18,042 nucleotides of DNA from NCBI GenBank assembly GCA_002338335.1, contig DDIC01000074.1, positions 23,515 through 41,556 of the forward strand, given 5' to 3'. Positions 7,128 to 14,971 of this stretch are shown one piece after another. The notes beneath the pieces are model-generated. The model did not search any database, was not told the DNA's origin, and worked only from the letters and a program-made list of their open reading frames with translations. The DNA is from Bacteroidetes bacterium UBA1860. Its GTDB lineage: Bacteria; Bacteroidota; Rhodothermia; Balneolales; Balneolaceae. The first letter of the stretch is position 1, and each line of letters begins with the position of its first letter. The position numbers and the translations under genes are program-made.

Positions 7128-10100
7128 ATGTTGAATCCCTTTATCAAAAAATCTACACAGTCGTGCTGTCAAGTCTTAATGATCCTACTACTTGTAGTGG
7201 CTCATTATCAAGTTACGATAGCTGCAACCTCCATAAGTCTATTGGATGCCGAAGCAGATGAGAGAAACGCTGCCTCCGACTCTACTCTTCCAAAGCATAA
7301 TGAGGACTTACCCTTAGACCCGGCACGTCAGATTTCATTCACAACAACTGAAGGGACGTGGATGTCTTTAGATATAAGCCCCGATGGTTCTACCATCGTC
7401 TTTGATTTAATGGGGGATCTTTACACGATGCCAATTGATGGTGGAAAAGCGATGCCATTGACTCAAGGAATGGCCTTTGATGCACATCCAACATATTCAC
7501 CTGATGGATCCAAAATTTTGTTTATGTCTGATCGTTCGGGTTCTGAGAATGCGTGGATTCTTGATGTTGAAACAAGTGAAACGACTCAAATGACCCAATC
7601 CAATGATGAAGGGATGATAAATGGGGATTGGTCACCCAATGGAGACCTATTTGTTGTGGCCAAAGGGCGTCGCAATTTCAAGCTACATATCATGCACCGA
7701 GATGGTGGACAAGGGGCCGCGGTTGTGGATGAGCCAAGCAATCTAAAGGCGATTGATCCAGAATTTAGTGCTGAAGGCGATAAAATCTATTACTCACGTC
7801 GCTCCGGTGGATGGAATTATAATGCTCAATTCCCTCAATATACTATCGGGATGTACAATCTAGAAACGGGAGAAAATAGTACGATGCTGTCTAGGTATGG
7901 GTCCGCATTTACACCCACAATGTCACCAGATGGTAAATATATGGTCTATGGTACTCGATTTGAGACCGAAACAGGACTCGTTCGTCGCAATATGGATACC
8001 GGTGAAGAATCATGGCTCGTGTACCCCGTACAGCGAGATGACCAAGAGTCGCAGGCTACGTTAGGCGTCTATCCAGGGATGAGTTTCACACCTGACAGTG
8101 AACATCTTGTCTTTTTCCAAAAAGGTGGGTTCTGGAGAGTGCCTATTGAGGGGGGGGAACCAACACAGATTCCATTCGAAGCAGACGTAACGCTTGAATT
8201 GGGCCCAGATATGACATTTAAGTACCCTATTTCTGATGACCCTGTTCAATATGCAACTCAAATTCGCGATGCTACACCCTCACCTGATGGGACACAGCTT
8301 GCTTTTACAGCTATGAATAAACTCTATGTGATGGATTTGCCTAATGGCGAACCAAAGCGGGTCACGCAGATGGATGTCACAGAAGCAATGCCAACCTGGT
8401 CACCAGATGGTGAGCATGTTGTATATGTAACATGGGATCAACAAGAAGGCGGACATGTCTATAAAGTCAATCCAAATGCTAGACGCATTCGTCCAGTGCA
8501 ATTGACCCAAAAGGCAGCATTTTATGCTACAGCGGCCGTTTCATCGGATGGTAATCGCATTATTGTAGCTACAGGAAGTTATTATGATTTTGCTGAATCG
8601 AGTAGTCGAGGTGCTGCTTACTCAGCGATGGATGAATATCATTGGATCTCAATTGAGGGCGGCACCTCAACATATATTATGGATGTTGCCGGCCATCGAT
8701 TTCCTCACTTCATTCACGAAGATGATCGAATCTATCTAAGTGATAATGATGGTCAATTAGTTTCTGTTCGTTGGGATGGAACCGATAAAAAGGAGCATGT
8801 GAAAATCACAGGAATTTCTACCTATGGAACCTATTCACCTACACCAGCAAGTGAGGCAAGTGTACTGTTCTATTCTCCTGATGGATCTCAAGTCTTGGCA
8901 CAAGTTAATAATGAAATATATACAGCCTATGTGCCTAGAGTAGGTGAGGTTGTGACGATTTCGGTGAAAAATCCTGAAAATGCCGCCTTTCCAGCAAAAA
9001 AATTAACGACTCTTGGTGGGGAATTTCCTCGCTGGAGTGGAGACTCAGAACATGTTCACTGGTCCCTAGGGAAGGGGCACTTTGTGTACGACTTAAAGGC
9101 ATCACAATTGTTTGAAGATAGTCTCAAGCAGGCTAAAAAAGAGATTGATGCCAGCGAATCCACATCTCCTGAAGCCGAAAATGCTGATGCTGAAGACGAA
9201 GAATCCACTACAGAGGATGAGCCATCCTATTCTGCTCAAGAAATTAAAGTTAAGGTACCCTATGAGCAGGATATTCCTGAAGGTATCATCGCCCTAACGA
9301 ATGCACACGTGATCACCATGAAAGGTGACGAGGTATTTGAAAACGGGGTTATCGTGATTGAGAATCGTCGAATCGTAGCTGTTGGGCCGATGAGTAATGT
9401 GGAGATACCCGATGGAGCCACGATTGTAGATCTTGAAGGAAAGTCTGTTGTCCCTGGATTTGTTGATACACATGCGCACTTACGCTCTACTAGCATGCTA
9501 CATAAAGATCAAGAGTGGAGTTATGCTGCAAATCTTGCTTATGGTGTAACGACAACCAGAGATCCTCAAACAGGAACAACAGATGTGCTGAGTTATGGGG
9601 ATATGGTTCAGGCTGGAGACATGATAGGTCCTAGAATTTATTCTACAGGGCCTGGTGTAGGATATTGGGGATACAACCTCAAGAGTCTTGATCATACGAG
9701 GGAGGTACTGCGTCAATACAGCGAGTACTTTGATACGAAGACAATTAAGATGTATCGCGTTGGTAACCGAAAACATCGTCAGTGGATTATTCAAGCTTCG
9801 CATGAGCAACAACTTATGCCCACCACGGAGGGAGCGCTCGACATTCGCCTGAATTACACTCAGTTGATTGATGGCTACCCAGGTCATGAGCATAATATTC
9901 CCATTACTGATGTATATAATGACTTCATCCAAACGACTGCCTTTACCAAAATGGCGATTACACCCACCATGCTTGTAGCCTATGGTGGGCCATGGGGTGA
10001 AGAATATTTTTACAGCCGTGAAAATCCTTATGATGACGTTAAACTAGCGACATTTACCCCTTGGGATGTCCTAGCATCATCTACGCGTCGTAGAGGGTTC

Positions 10101-10532
10101 TGGGCACGCGATGATGAGATGGTCTTTCCCCGTCACGCAATCAAAACTAATAAAATGCATGACGCAGGAGTACTACAGGGTGTAGGAAGTCATGGTCAGC
10201 TACAAGGCCTTGGATTTCATTGGGAACTTTGGGCTATGGCATCTGGAGGTTTAGAAAACCATGAGGCCCTAGAAATAGCCACGCTCATTGGCGCAGAGGC
10301 TCTTGGTCTAGATGGTGATTTGGGTTCAATTGAAGTTGGGAAGCTTGCAGACCTGGTGATACTTGAGGAAGATCCATTGGTCGACTTGCGTAATACCAAT
10401 AAGATTTCCCACGTCATGATGAATGGTCGTTTGTATGATGCGAATTCGTTAGATCAAGTGTATCCAATCCAAAAACCATTTGACAAGCTTTACTGGAAAC
10501 ATGATCGTCCAGAGTCTGTTGACTGGGAATGA
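7128..10532 (+). CDS. exported TolB-like beta-propeller fused to amidohydrolase
   Basis: This 1134-residue protein has an N-terminal signal segment (about 1-33). Residues about 50-650 carry at least ten WD40/PD40-type blades recognisable by repeated SPDG or a close variant followed by two beta strands. An acidic Glu/Asp/Ser-rich linker (about 670-700) leads to an amidohydrolase domain (about 715-1110). That domain shows the start pattern ITMKGDEVFENGVIVIE, the metal-binding VDTHAH (H782, H784), K874 in TIKMYR, further histidines H892, H920 and H922, and the C-terminal KLADLVIL. Where the family usually has a GTD-type Asp, the sequence reads GSHGQ (H1022). Such proteins resemble the imidazolonepropionase-related amidohydrolases and may hydrolyse peptides or cyclic amides in the periplasm; the substrate is unknown. 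The start ATG at 7128 is the first one giving a signal peptide. Confidence 0.9.
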   Translation: MLNPFIKKSTQSCCQVLMILLLVVAHYQVTIAATSISLLDAEADERNAASDSTLPKHNEDLPLDPARQISFTTTEGTWMSLDISPDGSTIVFDLMGDLYTMPIDGGKAMPLTQGMAFDAHPTYSPDGSKILFMSDRSGSENAWILDVETSETTQMTQSNDEGMINGDWSPNGDLFVVAKGRRNFKLHIMHRDGGQGAAVVDEPSNLKAIDPEFSAEGDKIYYSRRSGGWNYNAQFPQYTIGMYNLETGENSTMLSRYGSAFTPTMSPDGKYMVYGTRFETETGLVRRNMDTGEESWLVYPVQRDDQESQATLGVYPGMSFTPDSEHLVFFQKGGFWRVPIEGGEPTQIPFEADVTLELGPDMTFKYPISDDPVQYATQIRDATPSPDGTQLAFTAMNKLYVMDLPNGEPKRVTQMDVTEAMPTWSPDGEHVVYVTWDQQEGGHVYKVNPNARRIRPVQLTQKAAFYATAAVSSDGNRIIVATGSYYDFAESSSRGAAYSAMDEYHWISIEGGTSTYIMDVAGHRFPHFIHEDDRIYLSDNDGQLVSVRWDGTDKKEHVKITGISTYGTYSPTPASEASVLFYSPDGSQVLAQVNNEIYTAYVPRVGEVVTISVKNPENAAFPAKKLTTLGGEFPRWSGDSEHVHWSLGKGHFVYDLKASQLFEDSLKQAKKEIDASESTSPEAENADAEDEESTTEDEPSYSAQEIKVKVPYEQDIPEGIIALTNAHVITMKGDEVFENGVIVIENRRIVAVGPMSNVEIPDGATIVDLEGKSVVPGFVDTHAHLRSTSMLHKDQEWSYAANLAYGVTTTRDPQTGTTDVLSYGDMVQAGDMIGPRIYSTGPGVGYWGYNLKSLDHTREVLRQYSEYFDTKTIKMYRVGNRKHRQWIIQASHEQQLMPTTEGALDIRLNYTQLIDGYPGHEHNIPITDVYNDFIQTTAFTKMAITPTMLVAYGGPWGEEYFYSRENPYDDVKLATFTPWDVLASSTRRRGFWARDDEMVFPRHAIKTNKMHDAGVLQGVGSHGQLQGLGFHWELWAMASGGLENHEALEIATLIGAEALGLDGDLGSIEVGKLADLVILEEDPLVDLRNTNKISHVMMNGRLYDANSLDQVYPIQKPFDKLYWKHDRPESVDWE

Positions 10533-10562
10533 TTCGCTCAAAGCTCATGAATAGGGATCAAA

Positions 10563-10586
10563 GCGCTGGGTTTATTTATCCAGCGC
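10563..10586. terminator. hairpin between convergent genes, possible terminator
   Basis: GCGCTGG (10563-10569) and CCAGCGC (10580-10586) form a perfect 7-bp GC stem around a 10-nt A/T loop. It lies 30 nt after the amidohydrolase stop and covers the last codons of the convergent NTF2-like gene. On the minus strand it is followed only by TTTGAT and on the plus strand by no T run, so it would be a weak terminator at best. Confidence 0.35.
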
Positions 10587-11066
10587 GTCCCATTCTTGCT
10601 GGGTTGCGATGGAGATTTGACGCTCCATCATCATGACCCACGAACCGTCCTGTTTGATCGTCAGCGCATCGAAGTGGATAAGACTCACAGAGGGTTCTTC
10701 TCCGACAGGATGAGCCACATATCGAAAAATCCCAGTTTCAAATGCGGTTGTGTCGTCAATGAATCGATTTGAAAATCGAAACGTTACCTCAGCGTCCATG
10801 TCACCGGCTTTGGTATCATCAAATCCTGCCTTCCAGCCTGCAAATGCAGCCCCAATCGGATACGTAGACTCTGAAATCTCATTGACCATCACTGCATCTG
10901 CATGATAGAGCACTTTGTAGCCTTCAAAATCACCCGCATCCACAGTCCTGCTGAGCTCATCCCAGTAGGCATCAAGCTCTTGAGCTGTTGTGGGGAGGGT
11001 ACAAAGGGATAGTAGCAGGGCAGTTATAGACACAAAGGCCCAATCCTTGAGTCTGAAGGTTTTCAT
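10572..11066 (-). CDS. exported SnoaL/NTF2-like protein (DUF4440-type)
   Basis: With the ATG at 11066 the product is 164 residues, beginning with a classical signal peptide (MKTFRLKDWAF, a hydrophobic core, then TTAQ at about residue 29). A longer frame reaches 11141, but it would bury this signal sequence and overlap the photolyase promoter. The mature part has the alpha+beta cone-fold pattern: a first helix (AYWDELSRTVDAGDFEGYKVLY), then HADAVMVNE and several strands ending in DGSWVMMMERQIS. These proteins are often small-molecule-binding or isomerase-like domains, but no catalytic residue can be assigned here. It is convergent with the amidohydrolase gene and divergent from the photolyase gene. 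Confidence 0.7.
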   Translation of the reverse strand: MKTFRLKDWAFVSITALLLSLCTLPTTAQELDAYWDELSRTVDAGDFEGYKVLYHADAVMVNEISESTYPIGAAFAGWKAGFDDTKAGDMDAEVTFRFSNRFIDDTTAFETGIFRYVAHPVGEEPSVSLIHFDALTIKQDGSWVMMMERQISIATQQEWDALDK

Positions 11067-11145
11067 AGGGTATCGATTGCTCGTTGAAATGGCTGGTTGC
11101 CTTGGCGTGAAGGCCTGTTTGAGGCATGTAGCCCTGCTCAAGCCG

Positions 11146-11173
11146 TTGACACATTGTTCTTTACGAATATAAT
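11146..11173 (+). promoter_or_regulatory. consensus sigma70-type promoter upstream of photolyase gene
   Basis: TTGACA (11146-11151) and TATAAT (11168-11173) are both perfect matches to the -35 and -10 consensus and are 16 nt apart. Transcription would start near 11180, about 70 nt before the photolyase ATG. The site sits in the 183-nt gap (11067-11249) between divergent genes and points toward the photolyase. No Shine-Dalgarno sequence is seen in the leader. Confidence 0.55.
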
Positions 11174-11249
11174 GAAGTGAAGTTGCAATCCCATTGCTGC
11201 TTAGCTTGATGGTGAAACGTTAGGCAGGCAAAAACTCATTTGTCATACC

Positions 11250-12782
11250 ATGGGCAAAGTGTTAGGATTTGTTTGGTTTAAAAAAGACCTCCGTCTTACG
11301 GATCATGAGCCGTTACGACAGGCCTTGGAGTGGGAACGAGCGTCTGACAATCGAGAGGTGCACCTTTTTTATGCATTGGAGCCCTCTTTGTTGCAGCGGC
11401 AGGATGTCTCTAGGCGGCACCTACGATTTATTCTACAGACCCTTGAGGAGCTAAACGAAGAACTTCAGCCATTTCATCGGTCCATTCAGCTTGTGCATTG
11501 TGATGTCCCTTCGTTTTTGAGCACTGTTTTGGAAGTTTGTTCTGCTACGGACGTCTCTTTGGACATGCTTTGGAGCCATCAAGAGTATGGTGTCCAACAA
11601 ACGTATGATCGTGACAAAGAGGTCGCCAAACGGTGCAAAACAGCTGGGGTGGAGTGGCTGGAATCCCCAACGGAGGGGGTTCAACGAGGCGCAACCTCAC
11701 GAAAAGGGTGGGACAAGGCCTGGAAAGACTTTATGCAACAACCTATTATGCAGGTAGGACTGGCACCTGGGCATAGCGATCGCGAACTGCGCGACAAAAA
11801 GCCTTCGATCTGGGCCCAAAAAGCGATCGACCCACTACGGATCACGATGCAACAAGCGTGGGACATCATCCAGACACTACCCGCAGACGGGGAGCGTGTT
11901 GACCATCTTCAAAAAGGGGGCCGCAAAGCAGCTGAATTGACCTTGGAGTCGTTTCTTGAGGAACGCCATAAAGGATATAGCGCGAACATTTCGAAACCCC
12001 TCCAAAGCCGGGATCATTGCTCTCGAATGTCTGTATACCTAACCTATGGGGTGTTTTCGTTGCGCGAAGTGGTGCAACGAACAGGGTCCAGGCTTAGACC
12101 TTTTCGAACACGGTTAAAGTGGCGATCTCACTTTATTCAAAAATTTGAGCAGGAGTGTCGCTATGAAACAGAATGTATTAACCGTGGGTATGAACATCTG
12201 GAGTACCGCGACAATCCTGAGCATCTTGAGGCGTGGTTTCATGGTCAAACCGGTCTCCCACTGGTGGATGCAAGTATGCGGTGTTTGCGAGCCACAGGGT
12301 ATATGAATTTTCGGATGCGTGCGATGGTGGTCTCGTTTTTTACTCATCACTTGTTTCTGTCGTGGAAGCAGGGGGCATCACTTCTAGCTCGTCTCTTTTT
12401 GGATTACGAGCCGGGGATCCATTATCCCCAATTTCAAATGCAGGCGGGCACCACGGGGGTCAACACTATTCGGATGTATAATCCTGTTAAACAGTCCAAA
12501 GATCACGACCCAGAGGGGCATTTTATCAAACAATGGGTGCCAGAATTGGCTCAGGTGGAAGCCCCGCTCATCCACGAACCGTGGACATGTTCACCTATGG
12601 AGCAGCAAATGTGGGGTATCGCCCAAACCGTGTGGAGTCAGCCAATTGTCGATGTTGATGAAGCAGGACGATTTGCCAGACAAGCGATTTGGGGACATCG
12701 CAGTCACCCGCTCGTCAAACAAGAGGCCAAACGTATTCTCCAAACCCACACCAGGCGCGCGCGACGAACGAATCCGTCGTGA
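11250..12782 (+). CDS. photolyase/cryptochrome-family flavoprotein, atypical FAD site
   Basis: The 510-residue protein has the N-terminal antenna/Rossmann domain (FVWFKKDLRLTDHEPL, about 1-140) and the C-terminal helical FAD-binding domain (about 220-480). Recognisable family blocks are LEAWFHGQTGLPLVDASMRCL, GYMNFRMRAM and RMYNPVKQS. An ungapped by-eye alignment to E. coli PhrB from its W316 to its W384 keeps W359 (W372 here), R344 (R357) and D372 (D385). Trp306 becomes Tyr319, Trp382 becomes Phe395, the flavin-N5 Asn378 becomes His391, and the dimer-stacking Trp384 becomes Met397. Trp277 appears kept (W291). It probably repairs UV-damaged DNA or senses light, but the changed electron-transfer and substrate residues make the exact activity uncertain. 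It has its own strong promoter upstream and is followed by a small membrane protein gene. Confidence 0.88.
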   Translation: MGKVLGFVWFKKDLRLTDHEPLRQALEWERASDNREVHLFYALEPSLLQRQDVSRRHLRFILQTLEELNEELQPFHRSIQLVHCDVPSFLSTVLEVCSATDVSLDMLWSHQEYGVQQTYDRDKEVAKRCKTAGVEWLESPTEGVQRGATSRKGWDKAWKDFMQQPIMQVGLAPGHSDRELRDKKPSIWAQKAIDPLRITMQQAWDIIQTLPADGERVDHLQKGGRKAAELTLESFLEERHKGYSANISKPLQSRDHCSRMSVYLTYGVFSLREVVQRTGSRLRPFRTRLKWRSHFIQKFEQECRYETECINRGYEHLEYRDNPEHLEAWFHGQTGLPLVDASMRCLRATGYMNFRMRAMVVSFFTHHLFLSWKQGASLLARLFLDYEPGIHYPQFQMQAGTTGVNTIRMYNPVKQSKDHDPEGHFIKQWVPELAQVEAPLIHEPWTCSPMEQQMWGIAQTVWSQPIVDVDEAGRFARQAIWGHRSHPLVKQEAKRILQTHTRRARRTNPS

Positions 12783-12819
12783 TATTCATTACACTAACTG
12801 AATCTTAAGCGATACGCAT

Positions 12820-12996
12820 ATGAATATTACAATTTTGGTACTTGGTGCAGCAATGTTTGCCATGCTATTGATAGGCATTGCATTATCCTACAAAGAAGAG
12901 ACGCCCAAAAAGCCTAAAACCAAGGTGCCAGACGCCGTGGACTATGATGGGATGGGTAATTTCTCTCGGTATCCAAAAATAGACCGAGATTTTTAG
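12820..12996 (+). CDS. 58-residue single-span membrane protein of unknown function
   Basis: ATG at 12820 to TAG at 12996 encodes 58 residues. An N-terminal hydrophobic helix (residues 4-23, ILVLGAAMFAMLLIGIALSY) is followed by a charged Lys/Glu/Pro linker (KEETPKKPKTK) and a polar tail (DYDGMGNFSRYPKIDRDF). Membrane insertion with the tail in the cytoplasm or periplasm is predicted; I do not recognise the family. It lies 37 nt after the photolyase stop on the same strand and may share its transcript. The clean hydrophobic-then-charged composition and the in-frame stop support a real gene, but there is no Shine-Dalgarno sequence and no homolog that I can name. Confidence 0.55.
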   Translation: MNITILVLGAAMFAMLLIGIALSYKEETPKKPKTKVPDAVDYDGMGNFSRYPKIDRDF

Positions 12997-13020
12997 GTCA
13001 AGCGTCCGACTAGATCAACC

Positions 13021-13075
13021 GAGCGGCTGAATCAAGCGACTGACACAATTGCGGGACCGCTCCGATCAAGCGACT
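13021..13075. repeat. direct repeat and weak stem between convergent genes
   Basis: ATCAAGCGACT occurs at 13031-13041 and again at 13065-13075, 34 nt apart; the second copy covers the stop codon of the phenylalanine hydroxylase gene. GAGCGG (13021-13026) can pair with CCGCTC (13057-13062) around one repeat copy. No T run follows, so this is not a convincing intrinsic terminator. It occupies most of the 69-nt convergent gap. Confidence 0.4.
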
Positions 13076-13794
13076 AGCTCCTTGATGCGCGGCAAAGAGG
13101 AAGTGAGTTCGTCAAATGACTCAATCACATAGTAGGTGTCCTGTATAATGTCGGTTCGAAAGTCATGCGCCATGATTTGCTCAACATCATACGTGCGTTT
13201 CTCAGATGCATCTGATAATGCATGTTCTGACTCGCCTTTTGAGGAGATAATTCCTGCCCCATAAATCTTGAGATCATCTCCACGCTGGATGAGCCCAAAT
13301 TCAATCGTAAACCAATAGAGTCGCTGCAACATCTTGACTTTTGCGGGGTCATCGATCACGTTAAGAGCTATTGCCCCCATGGCTTGAAAAAAATCGGTAT
13401 AGGCTTCGTTGCTTAGGAGAGGTGTATGCGCAAACACATCATGAAACATATCAGGCTCTTCTAAGTAGTCTATTTCGTCCATGGAGCGAAGCCAACAGGT
13501 TGCGGTGAACGTTTTGTTGGCAAGATTTTCAAAAAACACATCAGCATCGGCAATATTCGGCACGGTTTTGATCTTCCACCCCGTGCATACATCCAGCCGC
13601 TGGTTCACCTTCTCAAAGTTGGGAATCTCTTCGGAATTGAACCCCACCTGATCTATAGCCTCAATAAACTCATCGGCCACCTTGTCCGTCAAAAAGTTCA
13701 TTTGACGATTGTACAAAAGCTTCCAAACCTCAAAATCTTCTTGGGTGTAGTCGCTGTAAATTTGTTCTGTAGGCCGCTTGCGAGAATTGTCCAT
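13066..13794 (-). CDS. phhA: phenylalanine 4-monooxygenase (bacterial phenylalanine hydroxylase)
   Basis: This cytosolic, non-heme iron enzyme hydroxylates phenylalanine to tyrosine using O2 and a pterin cofactor. The 242-residue length fits the catalytic-domain-only bacterial type, without a regulatory ACT domain. The iron ligands are evident: the HxxxxH pair in EPDMFHDVFAHTPLL (H118, H123) and the Glu in YWFTIEFGLI (E165). GDDLKIYGAGIISSKGE is also typical. The pterin recycling partner (PhhB) is not in the window. It is divergent from the lipid kinase gene across 65 nt. Tyrosine supply or phenylalanine catabolism are both possible roles. Confidence 0.93.
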   Translation of the reverse strand: MDNSRKRPTEQIYSDYTQEDFEVWKLLYNRQMNFLTDKVADEFIEAIDQVGFNSEEIPNFEKVNQRLDVCTGWKIKTVPNIADADVFFENLANKTFTATCWLRSMDEIDYLEEPDMFHDVFAHTPLLSNEAYTDFFQAMGAIALNVIDDPAKVKMLQRLYWFTIEFGLIQRGDDLKIYGAGIISSKGESEHALSDASEKRTYDVEQIMAHDFRTDIIQDTYYVIESFDELTSSLPRIKELVA

Positions 13795-13859
13795 CGGTTG
13801 AGATAGTATAAATTAGTATTGTGCGTGAGTGTGTGTGGGATTTAACCCTCAACTAAGAT

Positions 13860-14873
13860 ATGAACGTTGCCTTACTCGTCCATGGTCAAAAGCAAAACGC
13901 TCTCCGAAAAGGACGACGTATACAACAGTTATGCGATGGGGTAAAGATAAAGACGTATACATCGACAGCCCCCATTCAAGGCTTCCAGCTATGTCAAGAA
14001 GCCTTAGATCAGGGAAGTGATACGCTCATTTTTTTAGGAGGGGATGGGTGGTTTAATGAGTGTATCAACGGTCTGTGTCAATATTATCAAGTTCCAGGCT
14101 CTTCTTCCCAGCCTCTAAAGACTCGAATTGATTGGACGTCTGTGAAACAAATCAAGGTCGGTTTTGTCCCTGCAGGAAGTGGGAATGACTTTGTAAAATC
14201 GTTAGAAGACCCAAAAGGAATTACATCATTATGTGAACAGCTCATTAGCGATAGCGCAAAAGATGAGCACTCCAAAAAGGACACCCAACTACGTCATATC
14301 GACCTCGGATATGCTAGGTTTATGGATGAACATGGCGCATCCAAGGAGCAATTTTTTCTCAACATTGCCGACGTTGGCATGGGTAGTCAAGCGGTGAAGC
14401 GTAGAGAAACGATGCCTTCTTGGCTAGGGTCGATGCTTCGCTATTATGCTGCGATTGTCTCAACCATTGGTTCTTTCCGCCCGATTCATTGTGCCATCAC
14501 AGTTGACGAGGATCAGTGGGAAGGCGAAGTAAGCAATGCAGTTGTGGCCAATGGCCGCTATTTTGGCCATGGGCTATGCGTGGCGCCTTATGCTAGTGTA
14601 ACGGATGGGGAACTGGATATCCTCCTCCTCCCTTCTTTTGGGCTCATCGATTTTGCGAAACAGTTTTTCAATCTAAAAAAGGGTAGGCCATTGACTCATC
14701 CTGGGGTAAAGACCTTTCGAGGACGTCATGTGGACATTCGAATACGTCAAAATATCCGTGGCAACTCACAACAAGGCCCAACCCAAGCAGCGGACCTCGA
14801 AATGGACGGAGATCATGTGGGCATGATTCCCGTACGCTTTGAATGTCTGAGCGAAAGACTTACTATTTTGTAA
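13860..14873 (+). CDS. diacylglycerol kinase/sphingosine kinase-family lipid kinase
   Basis: The 337-residue protein has the DAGK catalytic-domain order: the nucleotide-binding GGDGWFNECINGL (residues 60-72), PAGSGND (104-110), a central beta region with DVGMGSQAV, VANGRYFGHG and DGELDILLL, and a C-terminal EMDGDHVG. It would phosphorylate a lipid such as diacylglycerol at the membrane surface. The family signature is GGDGT/S; here position 64 is Trp, which is unusual for the phosphate-binding loop. The insertion around residues 80-97 (SSSQPLKTRIDW) lengthens the loop between the two nucleotide motifs. The substrate could also be another long-chain alcohol. The start ATG at 13860 is the first in frame after the divergent gap. 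Confidence 0.88.
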   Translation: MNVALLVHGQKQNALRKGRRIQQLCDGVKIKTYTSTAPIQGFQLCQEALDQGSDTLIFLGGDGWFNECINGLCQYYQVPGSSSQPLKTRIDWTSVKQIKVGFVPAGSGNDFVKSLEDPKGITSLCEQLISDSAKDEHSKKDTQLRHIDLGYARFMDEHGASKEQFFLNIADVGMGSQAVKRRETMPSWLGSMLRYYAAIVSTIGSFRPIHCAITVDEDQWEGEVSNAVVANGRYFGHGLCVAPYASVTDGELDILLLPSFGLIDFAKQFFNLKKGRPLTHPGVKTFRGRHVDIRIRQNIRGNSQQGPTQAADLEMDGDHVGMIPVRFECLSERLTIL

Positions 14874-14971
14874 AAGAAGGCGATTAGATACGATTTATTA
14901 CACTCGGCCGTTAGTTAAGGCCGTTACATCGTGCAAATTACTCAACCCTCCACCCAACATTTTTTCAAGAC

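Noticed and set aside
9498..9932. 144-codon minus-strand frame
   Set aside because: It is entirely antisense to the well-supported amidohydrolase domain and shows no domain or signal of its own.
14905..14923. CGGCC/GGCCG hairpin after the lipid kinase as a terminator
   Set aside because: Only 5 bp with no following T run; not convincing as an intrinsic terminator.
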